Positions 12,801 through 24,364 of a stretch of 64,000 nt of DNA are shown piece by piece. The notes beneath the pieces are model-generated. The model saw nothing but the letters and a program-made list of their open reading frames with translations, ran no database searches and was not told the origin of the DNA. The position numbers and the translations under genes are program-made. Origin of the DNA: Auricularia sp. M13 (Eukaryota > Basidiomycota > Agaricomycetes > Auriculariales > Auriculariaceae); NCBI GenBank assembly GCA_037042915.1, contig CM073204.1, positions 1-64,000 of the forward strand. The letters run 5' to 3'. The first letter of the stretch is position 1. Each line of letters opens with the position of its first letter.

Positions 12801-13222
12801 ACATTCAGTACTCGTCGCTCGAAGATTTCCGCAGCGCGCGTGATATCCTCCGCTGCTCGGAAACGTGGCAGAAGCACGATTCACGACATGACTGCGTTCT
12901 CCTGGAAGAGCCGGAGCACGAGCCAGCGCGTCTTCAGCTGCTCATGCGCTGCAAACTCATGATGACAGGTGAGACCGTGGATATCGCTGCAGTTACTCGT
13001 TTTGTGAAGAGCACCTGGACACCGCGGACGAAATACCGCGGGTGCCGCGTCTTCAAGGAGCTGCCCAGCATCGAGTTCATGAAGCCCGAACGGTTTGTAC
13101 GTGGTGCATTTGTATGTCCTGCATTTGGCGGCCCAGAGGATACTTTCTACCTGCTGGATAGCATCGGTGGCAACGATATGTTCCTTCGACTCAACCGTTT
13201 GTCCGTTCCAGACTTGCTGTAA
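9813..13222 (+). CDS. Plavaka-type transposase
   Basis: DDE-type transposase, multi-exon. The N-terminus (MSKGKRGATELRACDYC) has a zinc-finger-like CxxC...HxxxC motif (CDYC ... HFRKC). An acidic Ser/Pro linker follows, then the Plavaka-type body: CPWAPFASKEDFEFAEFI, a region on WRWCVSLTKDPVLAKTHIW, CHPCIVIESM-like and CPKCL segments near 11370-11460, and YAAYAYDVLHTDDLGKFGYHLW near 11690-11750. That last motif resembles the conserved D/H core of the family. Then come VMPDNSSLVQCISWYQAYR and a C-terminal region ending FLRLNRLSVPDLL. The stop is at 13220-13222. Acidic Glu/Asp-rich sequence precedes the C-terminal domain. About ten short introns are needed. The gene looks intact, and family recognition comes from the overall motif order. 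Confidence 0.75.
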
Positions 13223-13482
13223 TCAATATAACGCTCTTTATTTTGTACACTTCCATAGTATTGACTGTCAGGCGTCCTTCAGAGAGGATCAGGCCCTCAG
13301 CGAATGTTGATACGTTCGGAAAGGAGTCGGTCAGCGCACCGCGGCACTCTGATCGGCACTGACCGGCTCTGGTTCAGTCTGGTCCAACCCCCCCGCCCGC
13401 TGAGCGGCGTTGACGGGGCTCGATACACCCGAATCGGGCTCATATGAGCTCTGACCCGCAGTGCCTGCGATGATCCGGCAAC

Positions 13483-13498
13483 TGCAACTTTTGCGACA
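13483..13498 (-). repeat. Right TIR of the 6.5-kb transposon
   Basis: Reverse complement of the left TIR, 16 of 16 bases. GA follows at 13499-13500. Confidence 0.85.
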
Positions 13499-15121
13499 GA
13501 TGACGGCGGCAGCGTCCATTGGCGGGCTCCCGTCCCGCTCCGTTGAGACTTCAAGCTTCAGATCGCAGCGGCGCCTGCCATTGGACGCCCGCGCCTTGAC
13601 ATCTCCGAGCCCGAGTCCGCGTCCGCTCCGCCACTGTCACTGTCAGCGCCCATCGCCATTGTGTCTCTGGCGTCCTGAATGCGGGATCCGGAGCGACGTG
13701 CCGACGTTCTTCGTTCTGTATCCAGGGTCGTGGCGAAGAGTGCAAACCTCGAAAAGGGGCTCGTGCGGCGAAGTCGAAGGCCTGCACCATCATTGCTCAG
13801 GGCCGCCCTCACGTTGAGAGAAGACGAGATAGGTGCCAGTGGGTTAGGGCATCTGAATTTGAATCTGAATCTGACATCAGAGGTACTATGAAGCACTGTA
13901 GGGTCGCGCGGGGGACGACGTTCTGAGTCGACTAGGACTGCAGGGTTCCGAGTCAGATTCTGCGCGTGTGTATGTACATATAATTTTTCCGAAAGTCGCG
14001 GTGTTTCTCTAATCTCTTGGCAAGTTTCCGGGTTTGTTTTTTTCGCGAGATAATCAGTTGAATGTGATACAGCTAGGGTACTGTAATGGGTCCCCGACGA
14101 ACAGTTCACCAGGACGAATGGCATCGGATGGTATTTGCGGATGTTGACCGGCACATTTTGCGGTGTTGTTCCGCTTGAAACTCCGCTGAGGCCTTTCTTC
14201 CTCAATTCTTCCTTCTTCCTCACCCATCCAGCCACACTTTAAATTCGCCATGGCATACCGCGCTCGCGAAATCTGAGGCTGTGGTTACTTTCAGCCTGCG
14301 GCTTCTCGTCACGAGTATCAAAGTACATCCCGGACCGTTTTGAAGCTGTGGGCAATTGGCGGGCAGAATCGCTCACACCGCCGCGCAGCCAAGACGCAGG
14401 GATTTTGAAAGACAGAACAACCAATGTTCTTGCTCATGAGCAGCTTCGTCCCGCTGTACCATATGGACTGCGTCGACTCGGAGCACGCCTCGGGAATTTC
14501 GCAGCGCCATGTTCATCACGTTTGCACGTTCATCGTCTGAAGGACGCTTGCATGTTCATACGAAATGAAAGACTCAGCTGCCAGCAGGTGCGCTTCTGAA
14601 TCTGATACTCGTGCTGCTACTGTAGATTCTGAGTTACATAACGTGCGCCAGGACGTCGACGACGAGCTGTCCAGTGCCGGCGCACCTCCGGGATCCGACT
14701 CGGAGGCCTCGTACCTTCAAGTTTCCGGCTCCTGCGTTGGTAGATGATGCTGGAAGCAGTGCGCCCGCAGCGAATGGGGCCTCGCAATTGTCCGACTCCA
14801 GACACGGGTATCGTGTCTGCTACGCTGCGAGTCTCAGCCGGGACGACTCGGAGGCGGGACGACAAACTTGAAGATAGCAAGGCGGATTCGGAACGCCTCC
14901 TTCAGGCGTGCATTTTCTTACTCTCAACCGTCTGATCTGGGGTAATCGCGGTGCTCAGGATTTCCACAGGCATGCCCAGGGACTGCTTGAAGTGCCCTTG
15001 ACCTCATAGTGCGATAAATGCCGCTAGCTCGTCAGCGCGGCACCAGGGACGGACGTGCCCGCCTTGCTACCATTGCAGTCATCGAACTCTTCCCAACCGC
15101 GAAAAAAAAAAGACAGACAAA
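13499..15121. other. Intergenic, weak coding traces only
   Basis: No recognisable gene. Ser/Asp-rich open segments at 14565-14745 and 14744-14870 resemble exon fragments of a disordered protein but have no family match and no clear splice partners. The A10 run at about 15102-15111 sits just upstream of the next ATG. Confidence 0.4.
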
Positions 15122-15846
15122 ATGACCGACACGAGCAGTGTGCGTCCTTCTTGCACTTTGACCACTTCCTCGTCGGTGTTCCTGGAGGATTTCCTAGGGG
15201 TGGACAGGGGTACTCCACCTTCAATTACTGCTTCTGGCCCGCGCGTTTTCCCCTTTTCCACGCTATGCGTCCTCGATAAAAAGGACTGCTAGTGGCTAGG
15301 AGCGGTTGCGCAACCCGATGATGTTTTCCCCGGCCGCCCATCCTCGCGCTGACTCGGAGGACGACCACTACATGACACACGACCGTGACAGCGTTCGAGG
15401 GACCTCTCCCGCTCCCCATTCTCTCACTGGACATCACGTCGCTCTGGCTCGCTATTCTGAGCTTCAGAGCAGGAGCAAGGACGCGGTACGCCTGCAGTCC
15501 GAGTCCGAGTCCGACTCGGCGCGCGAGTTCATGCCTCGTGCTGACCTCCTCTCCTGTAGCCTCCTCTCACGCCAACCGTTCGTCGTCCCACCCAGTTCGA
15601 GTCGGTTCTGAAATGCAAGCTAACGCGACGTCGCAGATTGAGGCGAAGCGCGAGCACTTCGAGAAGACCATGGCGTCCGCGCCACAGCACGCCGGGACCG
15701 CATACCGCGCGTGGCTCGCAGCGCACCACGGCGCCGCGCAGACACCCGTTACCGTGCATCCGCACGACGCCCGCCTGCGCGTGGGCCGATCGCAGCAGCG
15801 GCTGCGCCAGAAATTCAAGATGCAGCGCGGGGAGAACTTGCTCTGA
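15122..15846 (+). CDS. Small hypothetical protein
   Basis: Putative gene starting at ATG 15122 in the good context ACAAAATGACC (MTDTSSVRPSCTLTTSSS). Later exons run through a Ser/Asp-rich region (SESESDSAREFMPRAD near 15500) to a basic C-terminus (VGRSQQRLRQKFKMQRGENLL region), with the stop at 15844-15846. The last exon probably begins after the intron ending GACGTCGCAG near 15637 (IEAKREHFEKTMASAPQHAG). Splice joins upstream are uncertain. No domain is recognised. It could be two overlapping spurious frames, but the start context and the coherent last exon favour a real small protein. Confidence 0.4.
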
Positions 15847-16082
15847 AGTGCTGTCGGATGAGCCTGAGACAGTGAGAATCAAGAATAGAACTTTACCAAC
15901 TGGCCTCGTACCAACCTGTTGCCCATTCGGTAAACATGTACATTATGTAGAAACACGGCGCAATACATCTTGCGCCCCCTTTGTCGTGCTGTTATCATCC
16001 GAGTTTCACCGATGAGGAAATATGTTTCCAAGTCTTTCTACCTTGAGACTCCGCAGAAGGAGACTGGGAATGGCGTGGAGAT

Positions 16083-18016
16083 ATGTCTTGTCGCAGATAT
16101 CTCCGGTATCACCGTGTTGTCCGACTCCGCGGCACGCATCCGAAGTCCGACATTCCGCCTTCTCCGCCACCAACCAGCATGTCGGTATTCACAGCTGGGT
16201 CGGGCTGGCTTCCAGGCTATCAACTCTCGATTATTGGTCTCCACTCAAGCGATGAAGCTCCTTCGAGCGTGTCCAGTCCCGCTTTGGGCGCGTCGGGCTC
16301 AGGGTGTGTCCAAATCCGTAACTTCACCGTCTATTCAGAGGCTCATATTCTCTCGATGCGCTTAGGCCTAAAGATGCTACAAACACACCTGTTTTCTCAG
16401 AGTCCGCTTTCGTCACTTGCGATGAATTAGCAGGATCGTACTCACGCTCCCCTCGCCTTGTACTGAAGGCCCGAGATGTCAGTCCCATTTCCTTGTAGGC
16501 CAACCTGATAGCTCAAAAAAAATTACTACATGCAGCTCTACATGGTCTTCGTCGAGGTGCGTGCCGGCCAGGCAAGCCGCCGACCCTCAAATCATTCTCC
16601 AGGCTCTGCGGGTCCCAGAGGGAATTCTCGGCCTGGCTGATGGAGTACGACATCACCCTCATGAGAGAGCGCAAGGAGAGTCCACACGAGCATGTTAAAT
16701 ACCCGATCCAACTTGTGGTGTGTTGATTTACCGGGACGGGTTGCCTGCGTCTGACCAGCCTAACTTCAGAATGCCACGCTGAACGAAGACGACCTACCAC
16801 GGGAAGACCCGCGGCCTCGTATCGATGATCCGACTGTGGCTGAATGCTTGGGCGAGTTCCGCGCATCGTTTCAGTTCGTGGAACAGCCAGGTGGAGCGAC
16901 GCAAGACGAGTTCAGCGTCTGCCGCAACTTGCGCACCATCATCCAGACCTACATCGAATACTACACGCTCGGCCGTATAAATGCGGCCTCTCTGCGGGCT
17001 CCCGTCGACTCCTTGTTGCATACGGTGTTTGTCACGGATGGCTCCATGCATCACCAGTGGGATCCCCTTTGTGCTTCGACTTGAAGGCTCCAGCTAATGT
17101 ATCGCTTGTCGCAGGAACGAGCTTTCAATTCCACTTCCGGGCTTCAGCGAAGATAGGCGGCAGAAACTGGGCTTGGATGTGTGTGGCTCTACGGAGGTCG
17201 GTGCCACGATTTACGGGAAGACCACTCTGGACCTGGCCAACCTTTCAGCAAGCGCAGCATCGAAATTCCGCCTCAAAGATTCGCTTTACATACTCCCAAG
17301 GAAATGCACTGGCGAGTCCTATATAGCAATTCCCGAAATCGTCATCGAGTACGAGAAGGAGGCCGAGGACATCGTGAAGAACAAACTCGTTTTAGACATT
17401 TCGGCTGCTCTGCTGCACCGAACGTATCTTGATCTGCCGCAGCGGCCTGTCCACGGCCTTGCTGTCTTCGAAGATCGCTGCTACTTTTACTACGGGCGTC
17501 GCATCGATAATGTGCGCTGTTCATTATGGTGAAGCATGCATGGAGTTAACCAAATCACCCCAGCAACTCCACATCACTCAATATACGAATTTCTGCACGC
17601 TCATGAGGTTCAATGAATGGCTCAAATTCTACATCACCTTGGTCAAAATCCGGAAGGAGATCGAGGCCGACCCGCTCCCTGACATTGCTCTGTCTGATAT
17701 TCTGCCCAAGGAGCCGTGGGCCAGCCCACCAGGCACCGTCACGACACGCGGCACGAAGAGAAGACCATCGAAATCGAGCAATAACGATCCATCTTCAAAG
17801 AAACGCAAGACGAACGCAGATTTGGACGGGAAAGGTGGACATCGCTCGGCGTCCGATGTCCAGGTTGCCGAGTCGCACGGCGCGCCGGAATCCACCAACA
17901 GCTTCGCCGCTGGTTCATCGCTGACTTTGCACGCACCCAAGCCCGTGCACTCGAAAACCGAATATACCGTTCTCAACGAGTTTCCTGACTCGACCGATCC
18001 GTCGGAGAATGCATGA
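16083..18016 (+). CDS. Unknown family X protein (copy 1)
   Basis: Multi-exon gene of unknown function with a paralogue at 60157-61666. Legible exons, in order: KSFSRLCGSQREFSAWLMEY (about 16580-16715); NATLNEDDLPREDPRPRIDD through GRINAASLRAPVDSLLHTVF (16770-17070); NELSIPLPGFSEDRRQKLGL through YFYYGRRIDN (about 17113-17510); and, after a 51-bp intron ending at about 17562, QLHITQYTNFCTLMRFNEW to the stop at 18016. The core has acidic residues before a Lys (IVIEYEKEAEDIVKNKL), then RPVHGLAVFEDRCYFYYG. Such an alternation recalls PD-(D/E)XK-like folds in other fungal families, but that is inference. The tail has a nuclear-signal-like KRRPSKSSNNDPSSKKRK. The start upstream of 16500 is unclear. 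Confidence 0.55.
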
Positions 18017-18656
18017 TGGCCTGGCACGGCCTTCCCACGATGCACTTGGGTAGCATCGCTGCAGTTCAAAGTGAGATTCGTGGTGGGAATGACTTCTGTC
18101 TGGGACGATTCGCACTGAGAGTTACGAATTGAATCGTACATTGAGTAGGTTTGCCACCATGAATGTATGTACTGCATTATCAGCTTGCGAGTCTGACTGA
18201 GCTTCTTTGTTTTTTATTAGGTGGTCACGAGCCGTGCGAGGAGAAAGGTGAGATGACTATCCTGCAACTACCCTGTCTCGAATAATCCGGATACTTTTTC
18301 CACACGCTGAGTCACGCTGAGAGAGGCTTGCGGAGTCCACAGGCCTTCCTACATCTTTCAGTCCTGCTGGTTTTAGCATGCAGAGAGCAACATGACTCCT
18401 AAATTGGATGGGAGAGGACTTGGCGAATACGTTGCATCCCGCGGAAGCAGGAACGGGATCAAATAGCGTTTTCGTTGTTCATCGAGGATACTTTTCACCT
18501 TGAGGATACTTGCATAGGCGACGCCCGGCTATCGCTCACAGTTTGGCACAGGATGTTCCAGGCCTCGACGGTGCGTCAGCAAATAAAAACGATGGCAAAG
18601 GGCCTAGCCAATCGACGTCCGGCTATATAGCAACCTTGCTTGCCCGGTTACAGCAG
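18017..18656. other. Intergenic, promoter of hemerythrin-like gene
   Basis: No gene is seen. TATA-like GGCTATATAG occurs at 18621-18630, some 27 bases before the chosen ATG of the next gene. It could serve as its core promoter only if transcription starts very close to the ATG. Confidence 0.4.
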
Positions 18657-19562
18657 ATGTTGTCCTCCAACATTCGCCTGCTTGCTGCTACCCTAGCACT
18701 GCTCCTCATGTCGGCCTCTGCAAGCTCTGTACCGTGGGCTGACGGTCCGCTTCCGCTGGTCGCGACGCCCCAGTACGCGACTAAAAAGGACGACCTCTGG
18801 ACCAAAGGCGCAACGCACATGGCGCTGCTGCACAATGCTATCCTGCGCGGATTCAACAGCGTCTACCTGCAGGCGCCTCACGTGCGCCCGGCGGATTATG
18901 CAGACTTTGTCGGCTACGCGCTCGCCTGGTTCCGGTTCGTGAAGAGTCACCACGACGATGAGGAGGCAGAGCTCTTTCCCAAGGTCGAGGATGTGCTCGG
19001 TGCCAAGGGAATATGGGATGATACTCACAAGGAGCACGGTGCGCTCGTCTCAGCCGTATTGTCACTGAAGCCCGTTCTCACATGCAGTCCAGAGTCCTTC
19101 CTGGACGGCCTCGCAGCGTACAACACTTATCTTACCTCACTGCCTTCGCCCGCGTCCTTCAACGGGAGCGAGTTGGTGAAAATTATGGACGGCTTCAAGC
19201 AGCCCTTCAACGACCACTTCCACTCTGAAATCGCCACCATCGCCGCATTTGCAGATAGGCCTCTCCCCGCGTCCGAAGCCGACCGTGCATCCGAAACATT
19301 CAAGCTTTGGGGCAAGAAGACATTGACGAAGGCCGGCCTGACCGACGTCGTGCCATTCTGTCTGCTCAACCTCGACCGCACCTACGAGGATGGGACATGG
19401 GCCACCTGGCCGCCAATGCCAGGCCCTGTGCGGTGGATGATGGTCAACGTGTTCGGCAGCTGGAATTGGGGCTGGTGGAAGTTTGCCAGCTGCGATGCGC
19501 AGGGTAACCCGCAAACGTTGTACGCTCTGCGGGACGCCCAGGCTCAGAAGGAAGAACTTTAG
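18657..19562 (+). CDS. Secreted hemerythrin-like domain protein
   Basis: About 301 residues in one open frame. The start at 18657 is chosen because it opens a clear signal peptide (MLSSNIRLLAATLALLLMSA, then SASS/VPW), although the frame is open further upstream. The body is a hemerythrin/HHE-like four-helix bundle, which binds a di-iron centre in this family. Candidate ligands are His in KGATHMALLHNAI, His and acidic residues in SHHDDEEAELFPKVE, His in THKEHGALV, and His in NDHFHSEI. The C-terminus is rich in Trp (PGPVRWMMVNVFGSWNWGWW), as in many fungal members. The role (oxygen or iron handling, or oxidative stress) is inferred from the fold only. Confidence 0.8.
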   Translation: MLSSNIRLLAATLALLLMSASASSVPWADGPLPLVATPQYATKKDDLWTKGATHMALLHNAILRGFNSVYLQAPHVRPADYADFVGYALAWFRFVKSHHDDEEAELFPKVEDVLGAKGIWDDTHKEHGALVSAVLSLKPVLTCSPESFLDGLAAYNTYLTSLPSPASFNGSELVKIMDGFKQPFNDHFHSEIATIAAFADRPLPASEADRASETFKLWGKKTLTKAGLTDVVPFCLLNLDRTYEDGTWATWPPMPGPVRWMMVNVFGSWNWGWWKFASCDAQGNPQTLYALRDAQAQKEEL

Positions 19563-19777
19563 GTTTCCGTCTGTATGATTTATTGTCGATTGCTGCCCCA
19601 TGTACCTGTAGACTGCCCATATTAAGAATCAAGAATCAACGCGCCCCAGCTAAGGAACAGGAGTCTGCTGCAAAGTTTCAGACAGCCAATTTCTGCGCAT
19701 GTGTCTTCAACGTCTGTTCAATCCAGTTCCACTTGTTCCATTGCCAGTAAGAATACATACATCCCTTAAATATAGCG

Positions 19778-22284
19778 CTAGCCCCAGTCGTCCATCCTAA
19801 ACGGCGTGACAAGGTCATACGTTTGATCATTCTCCATGCCGCCCTTCCTCGCCCCACCGCGTCCAAACAGCCGGCCAAGCAGCGCGGCGCGTCGATCGCC
19901 CGGCTCGCGCTTCTCACGCGGCTCGGGATAGCATGCGTCGATTATTTTGGCAAGACGGCGCGCGGAGGGCGTAGCCTTGTCCGCGCGCGCGTCGGCCATC
20001 TTCTCGGTGAGGAAGCGCGCCACGCCCGGCATGGAGAGCGGCAGCTCCGCGTGTGGCGCGGGGAACGCGTACAGCGGCGCCTCTGGCGTGTTGGTCAGCG
20101 CGACGGCGCCCGACGCGGGAAACGGCGTCGGCGTGGGGAAGTTGTACGGCAGGCGCGTCGTGTCGTTGTTCGTGAAGCGCCACGCCTGCTGCGTGTTGGG
20201 CGGCACGCGGTTGTCCAGCGAGAGGTACAGCACCGTGCGCCATGGCGACTCGGCCAGCGGGACCTGCGCGGTCAGCCTTCGCGCAACTGCATACCAAGAC
20301 GGGACGCACCTTGACGAACTGCACGACCGCCCGCAGCTTCGCGGGCTCGCCGCCGAGCTTCGCCAGCGCGCGCGGCGTCGCCTCAATCTTCGTGTCGGCC
20401 ATGTGCGCCAGCGCACGTAGAAGCGCACGCCACGATTGCGCCTGCATGTGGAACGCCGGCGACGGAAAGGGCGCAATGGCCACGACGTCCGGTACGGGCG
20501 GCGCAGGCGGCAGACGGTAGGTCATCTGCGGCGGCGCGAAGCCGTATGCTGTTTGGAGTGCGTGAGCAATGAGAAAGAAAAATGAATGTACGGCGCATAC
20601 ATATGTTTGCGAGGACACCACCGGCGAGCGCGAGCCCCACTTGCGGAACGTCTTGGCCGGCCACGACGGCCTCCTCGGCATAGGCGTCCAGCCGCACCGT
20701 CTCGCGCTCTATCTTGGACGACTGCGGGATTTGCGGGACGGGCATCGACGCGGAATGCGCGAGTGCATGCGGCCGTGGTTCAGGCGGGTCAGATTCATGT
20801 TCGTGCGGGAGTACGGGCTCGGAATGATGGTGGACGAGCGGATGCGGCTGGGGTGTTGGCAATCGACGGATGAGTGGTGTTGGTGTCGTCGGCAGTTCGG
20901 TGACAGTCGGCGTAGGCGAGGGAGACGTGAGCGGCACGTTGAAGACGTGTTGCTGCGAAAGTTGCGCGGCGAGGAAAGGGTTGGTCTGCGGCGGTGCTGG
21001 CAGCGGCGCAGAGGTGGTGGGTGGCGACTCCGTGTATCGCGGCAGCGTCATCTCGTCCTCCGGAGGCGCACCGGGCTTGAGCTCGCCGGCGGCAGCGAGC
21101 TTGCGGCGCAATGCGTCCTCGACCTCCTGGGCGACGCGATCGAGCCACTCCTCCTTGCTTTCGCCAGCCGCCTGCGAGCCATCAAGCCCCTCCGCCTCGA
21201 GAAGCTGCCGGCTGAGTTCCTCATCCCGCGCAATCTGCTCCTCGCGCTCGCGGGAGAAATGCTCCTCCTCGCGCTGCATCTCCTCGGCCATACGGCGCTC
21301 GTCGTCTGCGCGTGCACGCGAATCCTCGGAAGATGTCGTGATGAGCGAGATGGATGATACAGAAGACAGCCGCTCGCGCAGGTCATCGGTCACCGAGCGC
21401 GGAAAGTCGAACGCGCGCGGGTCGTATTCTTCCCAGCCGGACTCGTTGCTGCTACTGTCGGCGCGCATAAGGATGATGTCCGGCGCCGCTCTCTGCTTGC
21501 CCTTCGATTTGCCCTCAACAACGGGTGAAATATCTCCAGCCGCATCGAACGCGCTGGGATTGTATTCCTCCCATGCCTCAGTCGCGGGGCTAGCGCTGGG
21601 CGTGGACATCGCGAGGCTTTCTTCAATAGCCTTGCGAAGCTCCTCCTCTTCCTTCTGTGCTTCTGCGGTAGATGCGGCTATGGCACGCGCTAGCTGGGCC
21701 TCCTCAGACTCGGGGTCATCATCGGGTGACACGCCGGGCAACGGTTTATCTGGCGGGTAGAGTATCGGTTCGGCATAGTAATCCGCAGACGAGTAAGCAG
21801 GCAATTGCTGATGTCTTGGTTGTGGAGTAGACGGTCCTGGCATGTCGTCCTGTTGCAATGGTACCTTGGGCGGTAGCGGTGGAGCCTGTAGTGTCTGGAC
21901 AGCGTACGGATACTCTTGAAAGTAAGACGAGGAGGGCCGTGGGGGAGGCTCAGGGCGCGGGCTAGATGAGCGAGGTGGGTGTGTATTTGGCGAAGGCAAG
22001 TATGCATAGGATGTGGACGGCTGCTGGTAATAACGTTGCGAGTCTGAGGGCGGCTTTGGAGGCGGCGGTGGCACAGGCGGCGGTTGCATGTGGGCTGCAT
22101 ACGGCATTGTGTGTCCCACAGGGCTAGGTGTAGCTGAGCCGTAGTATGATAACAAATGTAAGCTATGAGACGCGAAAGCAGATAATCCGGGCGCACACTG
22201 TCGGGGGCCATATAAATCCGGTGAGGGTTGATACGCGGATGCAGGGCGTGCGCTGGCGCTCGCTGAGATCGTATATTCAGCCAT
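19778..22284 (-). CDS. UIM-containing, Pro-rich cytosolic protein
   Basis: Three exons: 22284-20601, 20548 to about 20313, and about 20267-19778. The intron at 20549-20600 is clear. The N-terminal 180 residues are Pro/Tyr/Ser-rich and probably disordered. Two ubiquitin-interacting-motif-like helices follow at about residues 190-226 (EEAQLARAIAASTAEAQ and EEEELRKAIEESLAMS, each with the acidic run, Ala and Ser pattern). Two WEEY(N/D)P repeats (near residues 243 and 290) and a long Glu/Arg helix (REEEHFSREREEQIARDEEL) come next. The C-terminal 250 residues look folded (MTYRLPPAPPVPDVVAIAPF; VLYLSLDNRVPPN) but match no family I know. Ubiquitin binding is inferred from the motifs. It converges with the hemerythrin-like gene. 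Confidence 0.65.
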
Positions 22285-22728
22285 ATTCTTTGGGGATTAT
22301 TGGTGGTCACGGACAGTGCCTGGATGGGTACATCGGACGGCAGCAGGCGGTGGCGGGAGAATGAAACTCGGGCGCGCCGCCGCGCATAGCCGATGATGCC
22401 CTTGACCTCCTACATTCCCGGTTACCTCGTTCAAGTTCGCAACTGCGTGCGCGCTGGACGCAATGCAATGCTCTGGGACTGATAATGTGACTGATGACCG
22501 CAGTGCGCACGTTTTCCGGATGGACTGGCCAGCACCGCTTGCAAATCGCGCGCACTGCCTTGGCCCCTGCAATTTTGCAACTGCTGGCCTGCAGGAATCC
22601 TGGTTGCTGTGGATCTGGTATTCCTTTTGCAATAACCGCTGGGACCAGAGTGCTTGCGATCCTATGTTCACACCGATTGATTGGTTCATGAATGCATCTG
22701 TCTTCATTATGGGACCAGCCAGTCTTTA
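22285..22728. other. Upstream region of the UIM gene
   Basis: No gene is seen. It runs from the UIM start codon to the left end of the MITE at 22729. Confidence 0.4.
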
Positions 22729-24364
22729 CAGCTGTTCCCATACGGGATGGCGCCGGCCGGAACTACTACTACTCCGCCGACCGACGACGGGAACACGATT
22801 TTCTCGACAACCGCTTCAGCTTTTGATGCGCGGCCACCTGTGTCTTGACTGTGAGATAGAGGGCTTCTGCAAGGTGTGATTAGATTAGCGGAATTCAGAC
22901 GTCCAAAATTTGACTTTTCTGGCCCTCAGGAGGGTTTCTAGAGTCTACTGGTCTGTTCACACCGTGCAAGTAGTTAACATTGGCCCCTTGCAGGAGCACA
23001 GGTATCCCTGCATCGCCCTGTGTGTTTGTATCGGCGCCTGCACATGTCCTTCGGCCGCCGCTGCCGTTCCCGACCGCCAGAAATGCTGTATTTTGAAGCG
23101 TCGAATTTCGATTATATAAGTACATGTTGCAGAAGCACTACATCCCCCCGTTAAGATGCAGTTCACCGCGCATTGATAGCTGCAGCGGATGGCGAGAAAT
23201 AAGCGTTCCCGTCGCGGCTGGCCGAGTAGTGCAGTGTTGTTTCTTAAGGTTAAGGCCTTAATTAAGACTTGCCCTTAATAAGGGCTTAACGTTAAGCCTT
23301 ATTTACTTTTCTGAAAACGCGAGGTCTTAATAACCTTAACTTGCCCTTATTTTCCCATGTCTAGAAGGGAACAAAATGCCTATTGGTCAGGGGATCAGCA
23401 ACATTTGCATTGGCACAATCTTCTGCTCTCATTGTCTATTCCATACATAGAGAACTATGTTTGGCAGGGATGTTCTTTGCATGCGACCACAAGCATAACA
23501 TGGCATAACATCAAGCCTTCCACCTCAGCTACCTCAGTCAATCTAGTTGAACAGCAGCCAATTGATGGAAAATGTCGGACAGGCGGTGAGTAGGACATAG
23601 GTGTCTATATATATTCATACACCTAGATTGATTTGTATTATAAAGTTATTACAATATGTATTTGAAAGTAAGCCCTTAAGTATATACCCTTATTAAGGGC
23701 TTATTAAGAAGTTAAGGCCTTAAGGTAAATGGCTGCCCTTAATAAGGCCTTCAGAAACAACACTGGAGTAGTGGCCAGTCCAAACCGAAAGGACCGGGAG
23801 TTCCCGATCCCCATTGTAGACAACCCTCCGGAACAGTGAATCGTGGATTGCGCCACCAGTTCCCAGCCAAACGCTCCCATTTCTACGTCAAACTGCTTCC
23901 TTTATTTTTCGGATTCAGAATATGAAGAAATTCTAGAGTCTGTAAACCCAACCTCTAAGCCTTTGCCCGTCCGGATGAGAGCTGAGAATGGCATTCTGAG
24001 GCTCCAAACTGATAGGAAAGACACATGTACATGTCATATCATATTGGGAGTGCTTATATTGACGAGATTGCGCCTTTCGAGAGTTTTGGTGCGTGGGTGA
24101 GAGTTGGCCGGGAGACTTGATTCGGCCATAGAATTCCGAGGACGCGTCGGGGTGAGGTTTTGGGACCTAGAATAAATGATCCATGCAAATACAAGAAATT
24201 CTAGGTATATATGAGGACGGAAACTCAAGTGTGGGACTTATTATAAGATGCGGGAGACCCGTCTGCAGGAAGTTGCCGAAACCGTTTACATCCGATTGAA
24301 TGGCGTTTGGAGTGGCCACGAGTAGTAGCGTTTCGGCCGGCGCCATCCGGTATGGGAACAGCTG
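22729..24364. mobile_element. TA-flanked non-autonomous DNA element (MITE-like)
   Basis: Long imperfect terminal inverted repeats. The left arm begins CAGCTGTTCCCATACGGGAT at 22729, and the right arm ends with its near reverse complement at 24364. About 36 of 38 bases match, and similarity (CTACTACTC) continues inward. TA flanks both ends (22727-22728 and 24365-24366), as in Tc1/mariner-type insertions. The 1636 bp include a younger hAT MITE at 23232-23765, leaving about 1.1 kb of own sequence with no recognisable transposase. Confidence 0.6.
23232..23765. mobile_element. hAT-type MITE, 534 bp
   Basis: Terminal inverted repeats CAGTGTTGTTTCTTAAGG (left) and its reverse complement with one change (right), flanked by a perfect 8-bp duplication GAGTAGTG at 23224-23231 and 23766-23773. 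The 8-bp duplication and CAGTG-type ends are the hAT pattern. The ends are AT-rich, with repeated TTAAGGCCTTAA and CCCTTAATAAGGGC palindromes. There is no transposase. It sits inside the TA-flanked element. Confidence 0.88.

Larger units (their letters stand above)
7028..13498. mobile_element. Two-gene Plavaka-type DNA transposon
   Basis: A 6471-bp element bounded by perfect 16-bp terminal inverted repeats (TGTCGCAAAAGTTGCA at 7028-7043, its reverse complement at 13483-13498). Similarity continues inward more loosely: both ends carry GATC and then GGTCAGAG. A 2-bp GA duplication flanks it (7026-7027 and 13499-13500). Inside are a plus-strand transposase (9813-13222) and a minus-strand companion gene (7920-9693), divergent from a 119-bp gap. 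Both frames look intact apart from introns, so it may be autonomous. Plavaka elements are usually placed near CACTA/EnSpm. The TGTCG terminus is not the classic CACTA end, so the superfamily label is inferred from the protein. Confidence 0.82.

Noticed and set aside
7028-13498. Classifying the 6.5-kb element as classic CACTA
   Set aside because: Ends are TGTCG rather than CACT and the duplication is 2 bp, not 3 bp; only the transposase suggests a distant link.
13558-14235. 225-codon minus-strand open frame right of the first transposon
   Set aside because: Low-complexity Arg/Ser-rich with no domain; partly overlaps direct GC-rich flank; no support from splice pattern.
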